Shown piece by piece: positions 32,706-43,732 of a stretch of DNA of 64,000 nt (the first letter of the stretch is position 1; every line of letters begins with the position of its first letter). This DNA is from Lactuca virosa (lineage: Eukaryota; Streptophyta; Magnoliopsida; Asterales; Asteraceae). The notes under the pieces are model-generated. The model ran no database searches, was not told the DNA's origin, and worked only from the letters and a program-made list of their open reading frames with translations. The translations under genes and the position numbers were made by a program. The stretch is taken from positions 142,880,561-142,944,560 of the forward strand of contig CAKMRJ010005523.1 of NCBI GenBank assembly GCA_928212115.1. The letters are read 5' to 3'.

Positions 32706-34243
32706 CCTTCACCCCTCTCACAAGAACCTGTGAAGGGTGACTTTGTCATTTTTCCAAGTAAGCATGATTCGCAACTATCATCTGACTTTAGGTCAAATGA
32801 CTCCAATACTCCATCCTTTTGGAGTTGGCCTATGCGTTTCTTGCTTATATGTCCAAGACGACAATGCCATAATGATGCTTTATCCAAGTTATTATCATTA
32901 ACAGAATCAATACACAATACATTATTTCCTAAGTTATCAACCACAGATACAGTTTCATACACACCATCACAAGGTAATGCTTTAAAATAAAGAACATTAT
33001 TAAAGAAAGCATTAATCGAACCAACTTCATTATCAAATGAAAAGGTGAAACCTTGTTTATACAATGCATGAAAGGAAATAATATTTCTTGCCATTTCTGG
33101 CGAATAACAACATTTATTCAAATCTAAACTAAACCCACTACTTAGCGATAAAGTATAAACTCCAATCTTGGTGACAGGTAAAGCTTTCCTATTCCCCATG
33201 ATTAAGTTTATTCTTCCATGCTCCACATTCTCACTTCTTCTTAGTCCCTGCAAATCAGAACAGATATGAATACCACAACCGGTATCAAGGACCCAAGAGT
33301 TAGAATGGGGTGAGTTATTAGATAAGATAGTGTAAATACCTGCATGGTTGGGTTTAACTTTCCCATCCTTCACATCTTGCTGGTACTTTGGGCAGTTCCG
33401 CTTCCAATGTGACTTTTCATGGCAATAGAAGCATTCAGCCTCTTTAGGGTCAGAAGAAGGAGTGACAAAACCTTTCTTGGTTCCACTTGAAGAAGAGCCA
33501 TCAAGGGTCCTAGCCTTGGTACCCTTCGAAGAGCTCTTCCTCTTCTTCCCTCTACCTTTCCCGATTGCCAAAACCGGGGCGGAGTTTGGAGTAGGAGTGT
33601 TAACAACCGACTTACCCTTAAGACCTGTTTCTGCGGTCTTGAGGAGTCCCTGAAGTTTGCTGAGTGTGACCTCTTCCTTATTCATGTGATATGTCATGCG
33701 GAATTGATCATAGCACGATGGTAAGGAGTGCAAAATGATATCTATTGCAAGCTCCTCAGGGAAGTTCACATTAAGCTTCAGCAACCGATCCACATACCTT
33801 TGCATTTTCTGCATGTGGCTCGTGACGGATTCCCCGTCCTTCATCATGGTTGTTATGATAGAGCATATGATTTCATACCTCTCTTGTCGTGCACTTTGAT
33901 GGTATCTTTCCATCAGATCTTGGTGCATTTCAAAAGGGTAGAAGTCCTCATAGGACTTTTGGAGTTCCGCTGTCATGGTGGCCAACATGATGCATGCCAC
34001 TTTTGTAGCATCCCTTTCATGTGCCCGGAAGTCAGCGATCTCCTGGGGAGTTGCAGTGGTCTCATCAATCTCCTTAAGCTCCTTGTCAAGGACATATTCT
34101 TTGTCCTCGTAGCGGGTAATCATCCTGATGTTTCTGATCCATTCATTGAAGTTGGATCCATCAAAAGTGACTTTCCCACACAAGTTCATAAGGGTAAAGG
34201 AGCCATTAGGATTAGAGCCAGAAGCAGCATTGTTTGAAGACAT
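32630..34243 (-). CDS. Element H gag, protease and integrase zinc-binding region
   Basis: 537 codons from ATG 34243. Gag of the UBN2 kind fills residues 1-210 (FDGSNFNEWIRNI, then LHSLPSCYDQF), followed by a basic linker (GKGRGKKRKSSSKG) and a CCHC knuckle near 271-285 (CFYCHEKSHWKRNC). The aspartic protease motif is WVLDTGCGIHIC near 316-326. The pre-integrase HHCC region follows (LWHCRLGHISKKRI ... CESCLLGKM, about 455-495). Soon after FTGSCERGEG the frame leaves the family consensus and ends in chance residues. A one-base loss relative to the downstream frame near 32702-32710 is the simplest cause. About 1.4 kb of leader precedes it. Confidence 0.95.
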   Translation of the reverse strand: MSSNNAASGSNPNGSFTLMNLCGKVTFDGSNFNEWIRNIRMITRYEDKEYVLDKELKEIDETTATPQEIADFRAHERDATKVACIMLATMTAELQKSYEDFYPFEMHQDLMERYHQSARQERYEIICSIITTMMKDGESVTSHMQKMQRYVDRLLKLNVNFPEELAIDIILHSLPSCYDQFRMTYHMNKEEVTLSKLQGLLKTAETGLKGKSVVNTPTPNSAPVLAIGKGRGKKRKSSSKGTKARTLDGSSSSGTKKGFVTPSSDPKEAECFYCHEKSHWKRNCPKYQQDVKDGKVKPNHAGIYTILSNNSPHSNSWVLDTGCGIHICSDLQGLRRSENVEHGRINLIMGNRKALPVTKIGVYTLSLSSGFSLDLNKCCYSPEMARNIISFHALYKQGFTFSFDNEVGSINAFFNNVLYFKALPCDGVYETVSVVDNLGNNVLCIDSVNDNNLDKASLWHCRLGHISKKRIGQLQKDGVLESFDLKSDDSCESCLLGKMTKSPFTGSCERGEGCWILYTRMCVGPSNMPQGMLIVII

Positions 34244-35663
34244 CTGAAAGAAGAGAACAAGATTAGTTTAGATATTAAGAGAGTCCTTAATAAAACACCC
34301 AAATGTAATATTAAGGCTAGGATCCAATCACAATATATTATAACTTAGAAGAGGTATGCCGTAATCCAAGCTATAACATATTTGAAAGGTAGGTGAATGA
34401 CGATTCACCAATTTCCACCATGAAAAACGAAATATAAATATTAGGTTTTTAATTGGTTCTTAGAAATTCCTAGATTCTTTTGAGATTCAATGAACTTTTC
34501 AAAGGCATGTTTCAATCTCGAGTGTGCCCTCCAAGTTTTGTGACTGGGATACCGAGGATCACAAAACGAGGTGTGAAGTAACCATGCAAATCACTTGGTA
34601 CCCTCAAGGTTTATCACTCAATCGATGTGCCGGTAAACCACACACGCTCCACCGATGCTATGGTAAACCTTAAGTCACCCTTTACCTACCTTGTTAAGTC
34701 CAAGTTAGTGTGCCGGTTAACCACACACGCTCCACCAACGACTTAAACAAAGTGTAAAGTGTAATTTCATGGATTAGCACCTTATTCACATTTTCCTAAA
34801 GTAACTAAGATTGGGAATTTAATAAAAGCATTTAGTTACTTTATAATATTCATCATACTTTTAATGAGAATTTATAAGTCCTTGTCTTACCCGTTCGGCT
34901 AACGACCCTCCACCGATCAAGGAAGCGGTGGGTGAGAGTGGACACCCATTAAGTTGCCATTTTATAGGCAACAACCTTATACCCCCCTTATAGACCGGCT
35001 TCGTGAATGAGGCGTACTAGCGGTAAGACGACTTGACGTTATACATATATATATTAGTAACTTATAATATTATAAAGTATAAGGGTTGAATTTTAACTTT
35101 TAAAATTCTAAGGGTTGGAACTAAAGTTTTAATCAAGACTTTACATGTTCCAAAACTTGAGGGCAAGTTTTGTAAACTTCCAAAACTTTTCATTTCTTAT
35201 AACTTATGAATTAATTGAGTAATAAAAATGAAGACTCTTCATTTTTATAACTCTTGTGTTCTTTTAATGGCTTTAATAAAAGTGAGACTTTTGGTTTTCC
35301 ATAACTTGAGGACAAGTTATGGACTCCATTAAAACACATTATGATCATGAATTAAACTACCATGAAGGTTACAAACAATTCCTATGATCATCTAATCTTC
35401 ATAAGTTCAAGAACATGAATATGAACACTTTCAAGAATCAAAAATTACACTTAAAAAAAACTTGTAATTTTAATAATTGCCATTGTAAATGGATTAGCAT
35501 AAACATTACACCATCTAAAACAAGCTTTAAAACATCAAAACAGTTTAGGGTAATGTTTCTAGTCCATTTCCAGCAACAAATGTGCAAACTTTCATACGAG
35601 CAGAAAACAGAAAAACGATTTTTTTCAAGCTGTTTGCACACAAAAAAAAACAACAAACAAACC
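34244..35663 (-). other. Element H untranslated leader
   Basis: 1.4 kb with no frame. Contains imperfect hairpins of the form AACTTGAGGGCAAGTT (about 35154, 35303), a paired motif GGAGCGTGTGTGG at about 34635-34660 and 34715-34740, and a GC-rich block near 34885-35035. All of these have counterparts in the leader of J. Confidence 0.8.
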
Positions 35664-35677
35664 TAGGCTCTGATACC
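35664..35677 (-). other. Element H primer-binding site
   Basis: The minus strand reads TGGTATCAGAGCCT, two bases from the LTR. Confidence 0.95.
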
Positions 35678-35679
35678 AC

Positions 35680-36453
35680 TGATGGGTTTTGAGCATTCTA
35701 ACACTTCCTAAGTGTACATGCAACCCTAATAACCTTGGATCTATGTTTGTCTAATAATCATGCAAAGTTGAATTCCAAGGTTATATTCCTATCTAGCATA
35801 CATGGGGAACATTTTTAACTTGAATGAAAGATAGAATAACTTACCTTGTTGTTGATTATGATCCTTGAAACCTTGTGAGCCTAGCACCCCAAGTGTGATG
35901 CCTCAAATGCTTCACACAACACCAAATGCAAAGGAGTAAACTTTGAGAGAATCTTACACTTGCAAAATCGGCTCTCGCCCTCTTGTTTCTTAGTGTTGCC
36001 TATTTTGGTGGAGAATGGGTTTCTTATATAGTGTTGACACATCTAGGGTTACACCATGTAAACCCTAATGTGTCATGACTCTTCATTTCCATGACCCATG
36101 GGTTTGTAACTCCCATGGAGCATCCATGGAGCATCCTATGGGTGGAACCCAACTTGATAATCCATGGAGCCTCTTAGCCCACTATATAAGATATGGAAGA
36201 TTTACATAATCTACCCATATATTTAATTAGTTATCTTTTGATCACTTAATTAATTCTAAATTAATTCTTGATCAAACTAATTAAATAATATTATTAATAT
36301 ATTAGAACTTATAATATATTAATAAACCATAAGTGTTATTTCTCTCATTTTAGTTTATCCAATTGCATGGTGTCATGCAACCCAAATGGACCATGCCGGG
36401 TCGGGTCAAGTACATACCAGAAATAGTTATGGACTTAGACACCTTATCCAACA
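35680..36453 (-). repeat. Element H 5' LTR (774 bp)
   Basis: Plus-strand TGATGGGTTTTG ... TTATCCAACA. Visible differences from the 3' LTR are at the third base, in CCTTGTRAGCC, and in TGGTGYCATGC. Confidence 0.97.
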
Positions 36454-38199
36454 AAATTAGGGTTTCACATGAAATTACGATTAGGGTTAAGTGTTTCTCA
36501 CTTAACCCATTAAGGACTTAATCCATTAAGTGCATCACTCTTCTAAATAAATCATATGGTGTGATTGGGATTAATACACAATTCCATTCCAATGGCCCAA
36601 ATGTGGGTCCCGATAAGTCCAAGCCCATAAATCCAATATTAGGGTTTTCTAAACCCTAATTAGGGTTTCCAATCCCATTTTAGCCCAATAGGCCCAAAAC
36701 CAAGTCCTTAAGCCCATTAGGGTTTTCCTTAGGTCAATTTGGGTTTATTACACCCATTAGTCACATGTTTGGGCTTTTGGGTCCATTAGGGCTTCATTGG
36801 GCCCATTAGGGTTTTAGTCTTTTGTCCAAACATCCAACAAGCAATCCCAACACAACTAAGCACACCGCCACCCGACACGACAGCCGGTGGCGGCAGGAGG
36901 CGGCAGCCACCACCCTACGGTGGTGGTTTGAGATTCCTATTATTATTTTGGCACCATTACAATGCACAACTCGATAATACACATACACACTAATAATAAC
37001 ACACACGCACACACACAGCCACCCTTGTGGTGGCCGGTGGTGGTAAGTGGTGGCAGAAAAGCTATAACCGGCGGCAACCACCATGGTTAGCTGCCATGGT
37101 GGTGCTCTTGCTTTCCGGCGACACAACATCCCCAAACACACACACACACAAAAGGCATTAAGCCGAGTACATTCATGTGTGAAGCCTACAGCCAAAAGAA
37201 AGGCTGCCACACGCCGGAGGACTTGACAGAGTGAACCAGCCGCAAGGTGGTGCCGGAAACGTTAGTGCTAGCGGCAATAGCAGCGTCTGCGGTGGTGCTG
37301 ACGACGACAACCACCATGGCCGGCCGCCATGGTGGTTCTTCATAACCCCTACACAACAGGACCTTCCCCCCTAAAGTGAAACCACCACGCGAGCCACAAA
37401 CAATATCGTCATTCATCGGTGGTGACATAAACCGCAACCCACACGGCAGCCTCAAGACGGCAGGCGGCGGATGGAGAGCACTAGCGTCATAGCGAGGTCA
37501 CATGGCGGCGACGTCTTCAACAAAACATGATGGAACGGATACGACAGGTGCTCTGGTGCTCTTCGGTGTTATCCGGCTCCATCGACGGCAACCATGGTGG
37601 CGTAGCAGCGGTGCCGGAAATAATGGCAGTGAGGGTGGTGGCTTGGAGGATCCGAAGGCAAAAGGTGGCGGCGGGGTTGTTGCATAGGGTTAGGGTTTGG
37701 ACTGGAGGGTGACGGGTTATATCCCCCGAACCCCCGTGAACTTATTTCCATAATAACATATTCAGTCCCTCATTCCCACTTATCCTTCAAAATAAATCCA
37801 TAAATTACCCTTTTAACCCCAGCCATCTAAAATCTCTTCAAATGCAGTCCACATTTTACCAAGTAGCCCCTCCCTATACAATTATTTTCAAACAAAGTCC
37901 AGAAGTTACTCCTTAGCCCCTTGCTTCCATAAAGCTTTTCATAATAAGTCCCAATACATATCAAACAGCACCTCAGACCCAAAATCTCTTCAAATGAAGT
38001 CCCAAAAGTTACCATTTAGTCCCTGCTTTCAATAATACTTACCAAAACCAATCCGGAACATACACTTTTAACCCTCAACTTCTAAATTATGCCAATTAAC
38101 TCCTCGAAACCAACACCCTGCTTATATAATTATTGATTTTAGGGCTACTATACATTCGTCAATTTATTTATTTATTTATTAAATAAACAGGGTGTTACA
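36454..38199 (-). repeat. Element G 5' LTR, second part
   Basis: Resumes with the second AAATT copy and runs to GGTGTTACA at 38199. Includes the two inverted ACCACCATGG pairs at 37077-37103 and 37309-37337, both perfect here. Compared with the left LTR it has a longer GGCGGCAGG run near 36890. Confidence 0.92.
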
Positions 38200-38204
38200 C
38201 GCGA

Positions 38205-38402
38205 TGTCACAAATTAGTACGAATGGTACTGGTGGATCGGGGAATGGTGCTACGAATTCTAACCAGGGAGACAGTCAGGGACGCTGAAAGGAATGTTCCT
38301 ACAAAGATTTTACAAATGGCAAACCAAATCCTTCAATGGAAGCGGGGGCATCATCTCTCTGATGGAATGGTTCGAGAAGACTGAATCAATCTTCGAGATT
38401 TG
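38205..38402 (+). pseudogene. Element F gag, second segment
   Basis: Continues the frame cut at 20512 (SQISTNGTGGSGN, NQGDSQGR) to a stop at the TGA just after, then CSYKDFTNGKP and, after a frame change near 38328, SGGIISLMEWFEKTESIFEI. This is the start of the capsid region. It is cut at 38402 by element J, with ATTTG duplicated, and resumes at 46242 with the Cys of the motif CACPEASKFKFA. Confidence 0.85.
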
Positions 38403-39176
38403 TTTTGGATTAGGTGTCTAAGCCCATAACTATAATTGGTATGTACTTGACCCGAGAGTAGCATGGTCCATTTGGGTTGCATATCATCAGGACAATTTGT
38501 TAGGATGGACTTTTTAGAAGAGGTTATTTATGGTTTATTAATATATTATAAGTTGTAATATATTAATATGAAATCATATGATTTAATTAGTATTGATCAA
38601 GAATTATTTTGGAATTAATTTAGTGATCAAAAGAGACTAGTTAAATCAATGGGGACTAATTGTCTGAATTAGTTATATTTATATGTTGGGCTTATGATCC
38701 ATGTTGGACTAAGTTTATGTATGCATACATAAAGAGTTGGGCCACATGAACCATGGATCATAAACCCATGGGTATGGATTAGAGTTAACCCATGACCTTT
38801 GGAATCCCACATATAAATATGTTACTCCATAGCCAAAATCATGATAAGATGTATTCTAGGAGAATATGGACGATTTTGGTGGCTAGAATTCTCTCTCAAA
38901 ATGTCATCCTTTGTTCATGGTGTGTTGTGATTCCCATTTGAGGCATTTCATACTATTGGTGCTAAGTTCTTAAAGGCCAAATAATACAAGTTTTACAAGC
39001 TACACAAAGAGGTAAACTCCTAACTAGTATTTTATGTTGTTTATGTCATTTGTATGCTAGTTGTAGGCTTAAAGTTTTGGAAACAATATTGCATGTATAA
39101 TTAGAGAAAACATAGATCCAAAGCTTTTAGGGTTGTATGTGCACCATAGGATGTTGTAGTATACTAAAAACCAACA
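38403..39176 (+). repeat. Element J 5' LTR (774 bp)
   Basis: Starts TTTTGGATTAGG, the other LTR TATTGGATTAGG. Both derive from TGTTGGATTAGG, so each has a different second base. Ends CCAACA. Confidence 0.93.
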
Positions 39177-39177
39177 T

Positions 39178-39190
39178 TGGCATTAGAACC
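39178..39190 (+). other. Element J primer-binding site, altered
   Basis: TGGCATTAGAACC where H has TGGTATCAGAGCC on its minus strand. Three changes weaken the match to initiator-Met tRNA. Confidence 0.75.
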
Positions 39191-41008
39191 ATGGGTTGTT
39201 TTCTAATATACTTGATGTTTTATAAGTTTTCAAAGTGAAAAAATTGAAATTTTTGCCTTCTGCCCAGTGAACTCGCCGAGTCCACTGGGTGACTCGCCGA
39301 GTAGCATGCATTTTTCCTTGGACTCGTCGAGTCCAGTATGGGGCTCGACGAGTTGGCAGTCCAAACAGCAAAATTTCGAGTTTTTTTGGCCTGTTTTGGA
39401 TTAGAATCATTACCACAAAATGTTTTTGTTCATAAAATTTGTTTTTGTTGTTATGGTAATGATGATTCTCTTCCAATTAATAGATAATTGTGAAAGTTTC
39501 AAGACTTGTATTAGTTTATATGATTAGGCTAATTTCTTAAAATTTGTTTGATATGAATTATCTTAATTTATGAGTTTGTTTTTGATCAATAGAAAGTTGT
39601 ATGATGATAGTTATTGTTCAAAGTTTGATCTAAAATGTTCTTGATATGAGTTTTATAACTTGTCCTCAAGTTACATGAAAAGTCTCATTTAAAAATTTTA
39701 AAACTCATAAAGTTCCATAGGTTATGAAAATGAAGAGTCTTATTTTCTTAAATGATTTTAAAGTCTTCCATAACTTGTCCTCAAGTTATGGAACTTGAAG
39801 AGTTTTTCCATTAAACCACTTTAAACTCATAAGTTATGGAATCCAAAAGTTTTTGAAAAGTTTAAAACTTGCCCTCAAGTTTTGGAATTGGTAAATCTAA
39901 AAGTCTAACTTTTGAAAAATTTAATTCCAAACCCTAGAATTTTAAAGTTTAAAATTCTACCCTTATACTATTTCAATATTATAGGTTTAATATTTATATA
40001 TATATGTATAAGAACAAAGTCAGTCTTACTGTTAGTAGGCCTCATTCACGAAGCCGGTCTATAAGGGGGGCATAAGGTTACTGCCTATAAAATGGGAGTT
40101 TAATGGGTGTCCACTCTCACCCACCGCTTCCTTGACTGGTGGAGGGTCGTTAGCCGAACGGGTTTGACATGACATTTAAATTCTCATTAAAAGTATAATG
40201 AAATACTAAGTAACTAAACACTTATAAATTCCCAATCTTAGTTACTTAGGAAAATGTGAATATGGTGCTAACCCATGAAATTACACTTTGCACCTTGTTA
40301 AGTCGTTAGTGGAGCGTGTGTGGTTAACCGTCACACTAATCTGGGACTGATAGTGCGTGGCAAAGGGTGGCTTGATGTTAATCATAGTTCAATGGAGCGT
40401 GTGTGGTTAACCAACACATTGATTAGGTGGTTGTAACATTGAGTGTACCAAGCTAATTTGCATGGTTATTCACACGTTGTTTTTGATCCTCGGCATCCCA
40501 GTCACAAACTTGAAGGGCACAATCGAGATTTAAACATGCCATTGAATTGTTCAATTAATCTCAAAGGATCTAGGAATTTCAATTCACTTAAAACCTAAAG
40601 TTCCTTTTTTGTTTTTCATGGTGGAAATTGCTAAACCGTCATTTACCTACCTTCAAATATTTTGCAATAGGATTACGGCATCCCTTCCGAATTGTAAAAT
40701 ATTGTGTTGGGTCCTAGCCTTAATATTTCATTTGGGTGTTATATTAAGGACTAAAATCAACTAAACTTGAATTTCACACTCATAAATGTCTAAGTTCATA
40801 CAACTATGGTCTTCCCGAATCTTTTGAAATAAACTTTCTTTATAAAGATGATTTTCCACAAGGCAATCAAGGTGAAAGATTAATCCCTTCTTCGTGTTGT
40901 AGTGGAACTTCACTTCCTCCGCCTCCTCCAATAATTCTCCCTAACCCACAAGTTCTAGGTCACTCAAAGCCCTATTGGCAGGAAGGAAAGTCTGTATGTG
41001 CTCACGTC
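39191..41008 (+). other. Element J untranslated leader
   Basis: No frame. Holds the palindromes above, three CTTGYCCTCAAG hairpins (39660-39890), the GC-rich block at 40045-40165 (GTCTATAAGGGGGG, GGAGGGTCGTTAGCCG) and the paired GGAGCGTGTGTGG motif at 40312 and 40394. The last three are shared with H. Confidence 0.75.
39266..39353. repeat. ACTCG-N-CGAGT palindromes in the Copia leader of J
   Basis: ACTCGCCGAGT twice, TGGACTCG-T-CGAGTCCA and CTCGACGAG within 88 bp. The matching leader position in H has no such motif. Confidence 0.93.
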
Positions 41009-41446
41009 TTGGAGATAAAGTCACATATTGACAAGCTGGGAGAGTTGGGTGTCGAAGTCTCAAGGAAGTTGGTTGTTGACTGGGTTCTTCAATCACTTCC
41101 TAAGTCATATAGCGGGTTCTTTAAGGACTACTATGTGACAGACCATGACATGAACCTTATCGATCTTACCTATTTGATTGTTGCTACTGAATCAACAATG
41201 ATTTGGTGCACTGGTAAAGCAAATTTGATTAGAAGGTCTACTCCCCAAACTTCCATGGATATTGACAATGGTAACATTGGAAATCTAGAAAAGCTTTCTC
41301 TTCCCAATGGAAAGGGATCGGTCATGGTCAAGTCACTTGACCAAATGGTAACGAGAAAGGCTAAGTCTGAGATAGTCCCGTGTATCATTCCAAAAGAGTC
41401 CATATGTTTTTGTTGGCAAAAGAAGGGGCATTGGTTGCGAAGCTGA
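41009..41446 (+). pseudogene. Element J gag remnant
   Basis: 145 codons. KSHIDKLGELGVEVSRKL and DWVLQSLPKSYSGF are the UBN2-type Copia gag. The frame ends in a degenerate zinc knuckle (CFCWQKKGHWLRS, one Cys too close and the last missing). The beginning of gag is not recognisable in frame, and no protease motif follows. Compare the intact gag of H: the J fragment covers about a third of it. Confidence 0.8.
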
Positions 41447-43654
41447 CATATTTACCTGAAAGATCGCAAGGATGCTAACGTCAAAACTTTTGACTCTACT
41501 TCAGGTAAAATCCACTGTCTAACTCTATTAAGTTCCTATTTGGAGATTCTTAATACATGATGTAATGTAATTACATTTTGATGTTTTGAAGAATCGAAGA
41601 AATGAAAGGAAGCTTAAAGGAAGAGTCTGATGAGTCTGATCGCGAAGAGATGGATTTTGATCGCATGGTTCGATGATCAGATTTGTGAGCTGCGGCTTAA
41701 GAGTTATAATAGATTGCTTAGGAATAGATAACAACATATTTTCACTTGTATTTGAATTGTAAGGATAAGTTTTCCGCAATTTTTATAAATAAAGAAAATT
41801 TTGAAATTTATCTTATTTTTAAAAAATTTCCTTACAATGGCTTTTGTGAAAAATTATTGTCTATATGATTCCATTGATAGCAATTTTAGGAAAATGGATT
41901 TGATTCTTTCGTTTGTGGTAGTGTCGAGAATTCACCAAATAAGGAAAGATTCTTATCACCTAAGTTTCAGTTGGATAGAAACTTGGAATCATGCAACTTG
42001 TATTGTTTGATGAATGAGAACCTTCATCTTTGGGAAATTAAGACTAATTCTTTGTTCACATGTATATGTGAGTCAAGTGAAGGACTAGGGGATCAGGTAC
42101 ACTGGGTGTGCGCCGCTCAGGTCCACCACAGAGAAGGATAAGACTATTCGTCATGATTTACTAAAGTTTAGTAAATATGGTTATGCTTACAAGTTTAAGT
42201 ATAATTCTGAAAACATTGGAAAAGTTTCAATGTATGGCAGAACGAATGAGAAGAATCAAATTGGGCAGAAAGATAAAAGTTTCTCCAATCTGAAAATATG
42301 GGAGAGTACTTGAGTATCGTGTTTTATGATCATCTTAATGATTACGAAAACCATGTCACAATTGATCCACTAAGGATATCTTAGTGCATTTGTATGGCTA
42401 AGAAGAGGAATCGCAAATTGTTGAAATGGTTAAATCAAGAAGATGAGTCATACTTCGTTCCAAAACAAGTCTTGGAGTCATACTCCAGGATTGTAACCTT
42501 GAGTGACATAATCATAAGAGGGTCTATAACACTCATCAAATGTAGAGTAAAATATTTTTGCTCTTGTACATTTGAAATTGGTAAGTTGTGATGTCTTGCT
42601 AAGGACAAGACCAATTAAGACCAATTGTGTGAAGTGTTTATCTTGATAAGAATCCGAACTAACTCTTGAACATTTGTTTTGTCAAGGAATGGTTTTTGAC
42701 AGAGAATCTTATATGTCAAGAGGTCAGTGGGAGTCTTAAAGATCTTGAAAGTTTCAAGACCTAATCAAGGGTAAACCTATTGTTAGACACTAGCACATGA
42801 CTTGAGGTTTGTTGCCTATCGTGTTGAAATATTCTTGATTCTGTGCCCATTCAGTTAAAGTTGACTATGCATGTGAGTCTATGTGTTCTCAGCTGTTTGT
42901 ATAACAACTTGAAAGCAATGGTAGGCCCTTGAGCTGCCAAGTGGCAAGAAATTAAGATTGAACAAGTTCAGTCCATATGGGTTTGGATTTGTCACTAACC
43001 ATGTCTTGTGATTATGGTTGTGATAAATTCACATGGATAGGATCACATACACCATAAAATCTAAGTGTCATAAGGTTTCTCTCCGATTCATGAAAATGAT
43101 GGTGAGGAAACGCTTTCACTAAGTAGATTTTAAGTAGATAGCAGTTATGATATTTGCATTCTCAAATTTGATTATGATTACAACATACCTTTTCATAATT
43201 CGAATTGTGAGGAATGGCAAAAAGTCTAAACATTTGAGACTTATTGTTGTAAGTTCTTAAATTTTTTAGACACACATGTGAGCTATCTAAGGAAAGGTGT
43301 ATGAGTTTGAGAAGCCTAGATAAAGTCTTATCAAAGCATCTGGTATCAGAATTCTGAACTTTGGTAATGAAAGTCAATAAGTATTGATTTCTAGAAGTCC
43401 AGCTGATTTCTGGGTACATGTCAAAGCTAGTGGGAGCATAAATGTTATGCTAGTAAAAGTAATGATTTTTATGCTAGTGGGAGCATAATCAATTATGATG
43501 AATGTTGCAAGTTAGCAATGTTAATTATAGAAAACAAAAGTTTCAATTCGCAAGTTGCAGGGTTTGAAAAGTTGTTTTACTATAATTAAGGGAGAGGAGT
43601 TCATACTTCGTTTCAAATCTAAAAGCTTAGATTGAGATTTTTATCAGATTTAGT

Positions 43655-43732
<78 letters not shown>

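Larger units (their letters stand above)
28593..36453 (-). mobile_element. Element H: young Ty1/Copia retrotransposon (7861 bp)
   Basis: Two 774-bp LTRs that differ at three positions that I can see, exact 5-bp duplication AAATT (28588-28592 and 36454-36458), polypurine tract, primer-binding site, and a nearly complete gag-pol on the minus strand in the Copia order (gag, protease, integrase, reverse transcriptase, RNase H). It sits in the right LTR of G, so it is the most recent event in this stack. One frame break separates gag-protease from integrase onward. Confidence 0.97.
20513..38199 (-). mobile_element. Element G: non-autonomous Ty3/Gypsy element, interrupted by H
   Basis: 3' LTR on the left (20513-23517), then a minus-strand polypurine tract, a decayed body, a primer-binding site, and a 5' LTR on the right (27396-38199, interrupted by Copia element H). 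Target duplication CGCGA at 20508-20512 and 38200-38204 is exact, and the gag frame of F joins across it. The body is only about 3.9 kb, with a scrap of gag and a scrap of reverse transcriptase, so movement must have depended on proteins from another copy. Leader sequence shows kinship with A. Confidence 0.93.
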
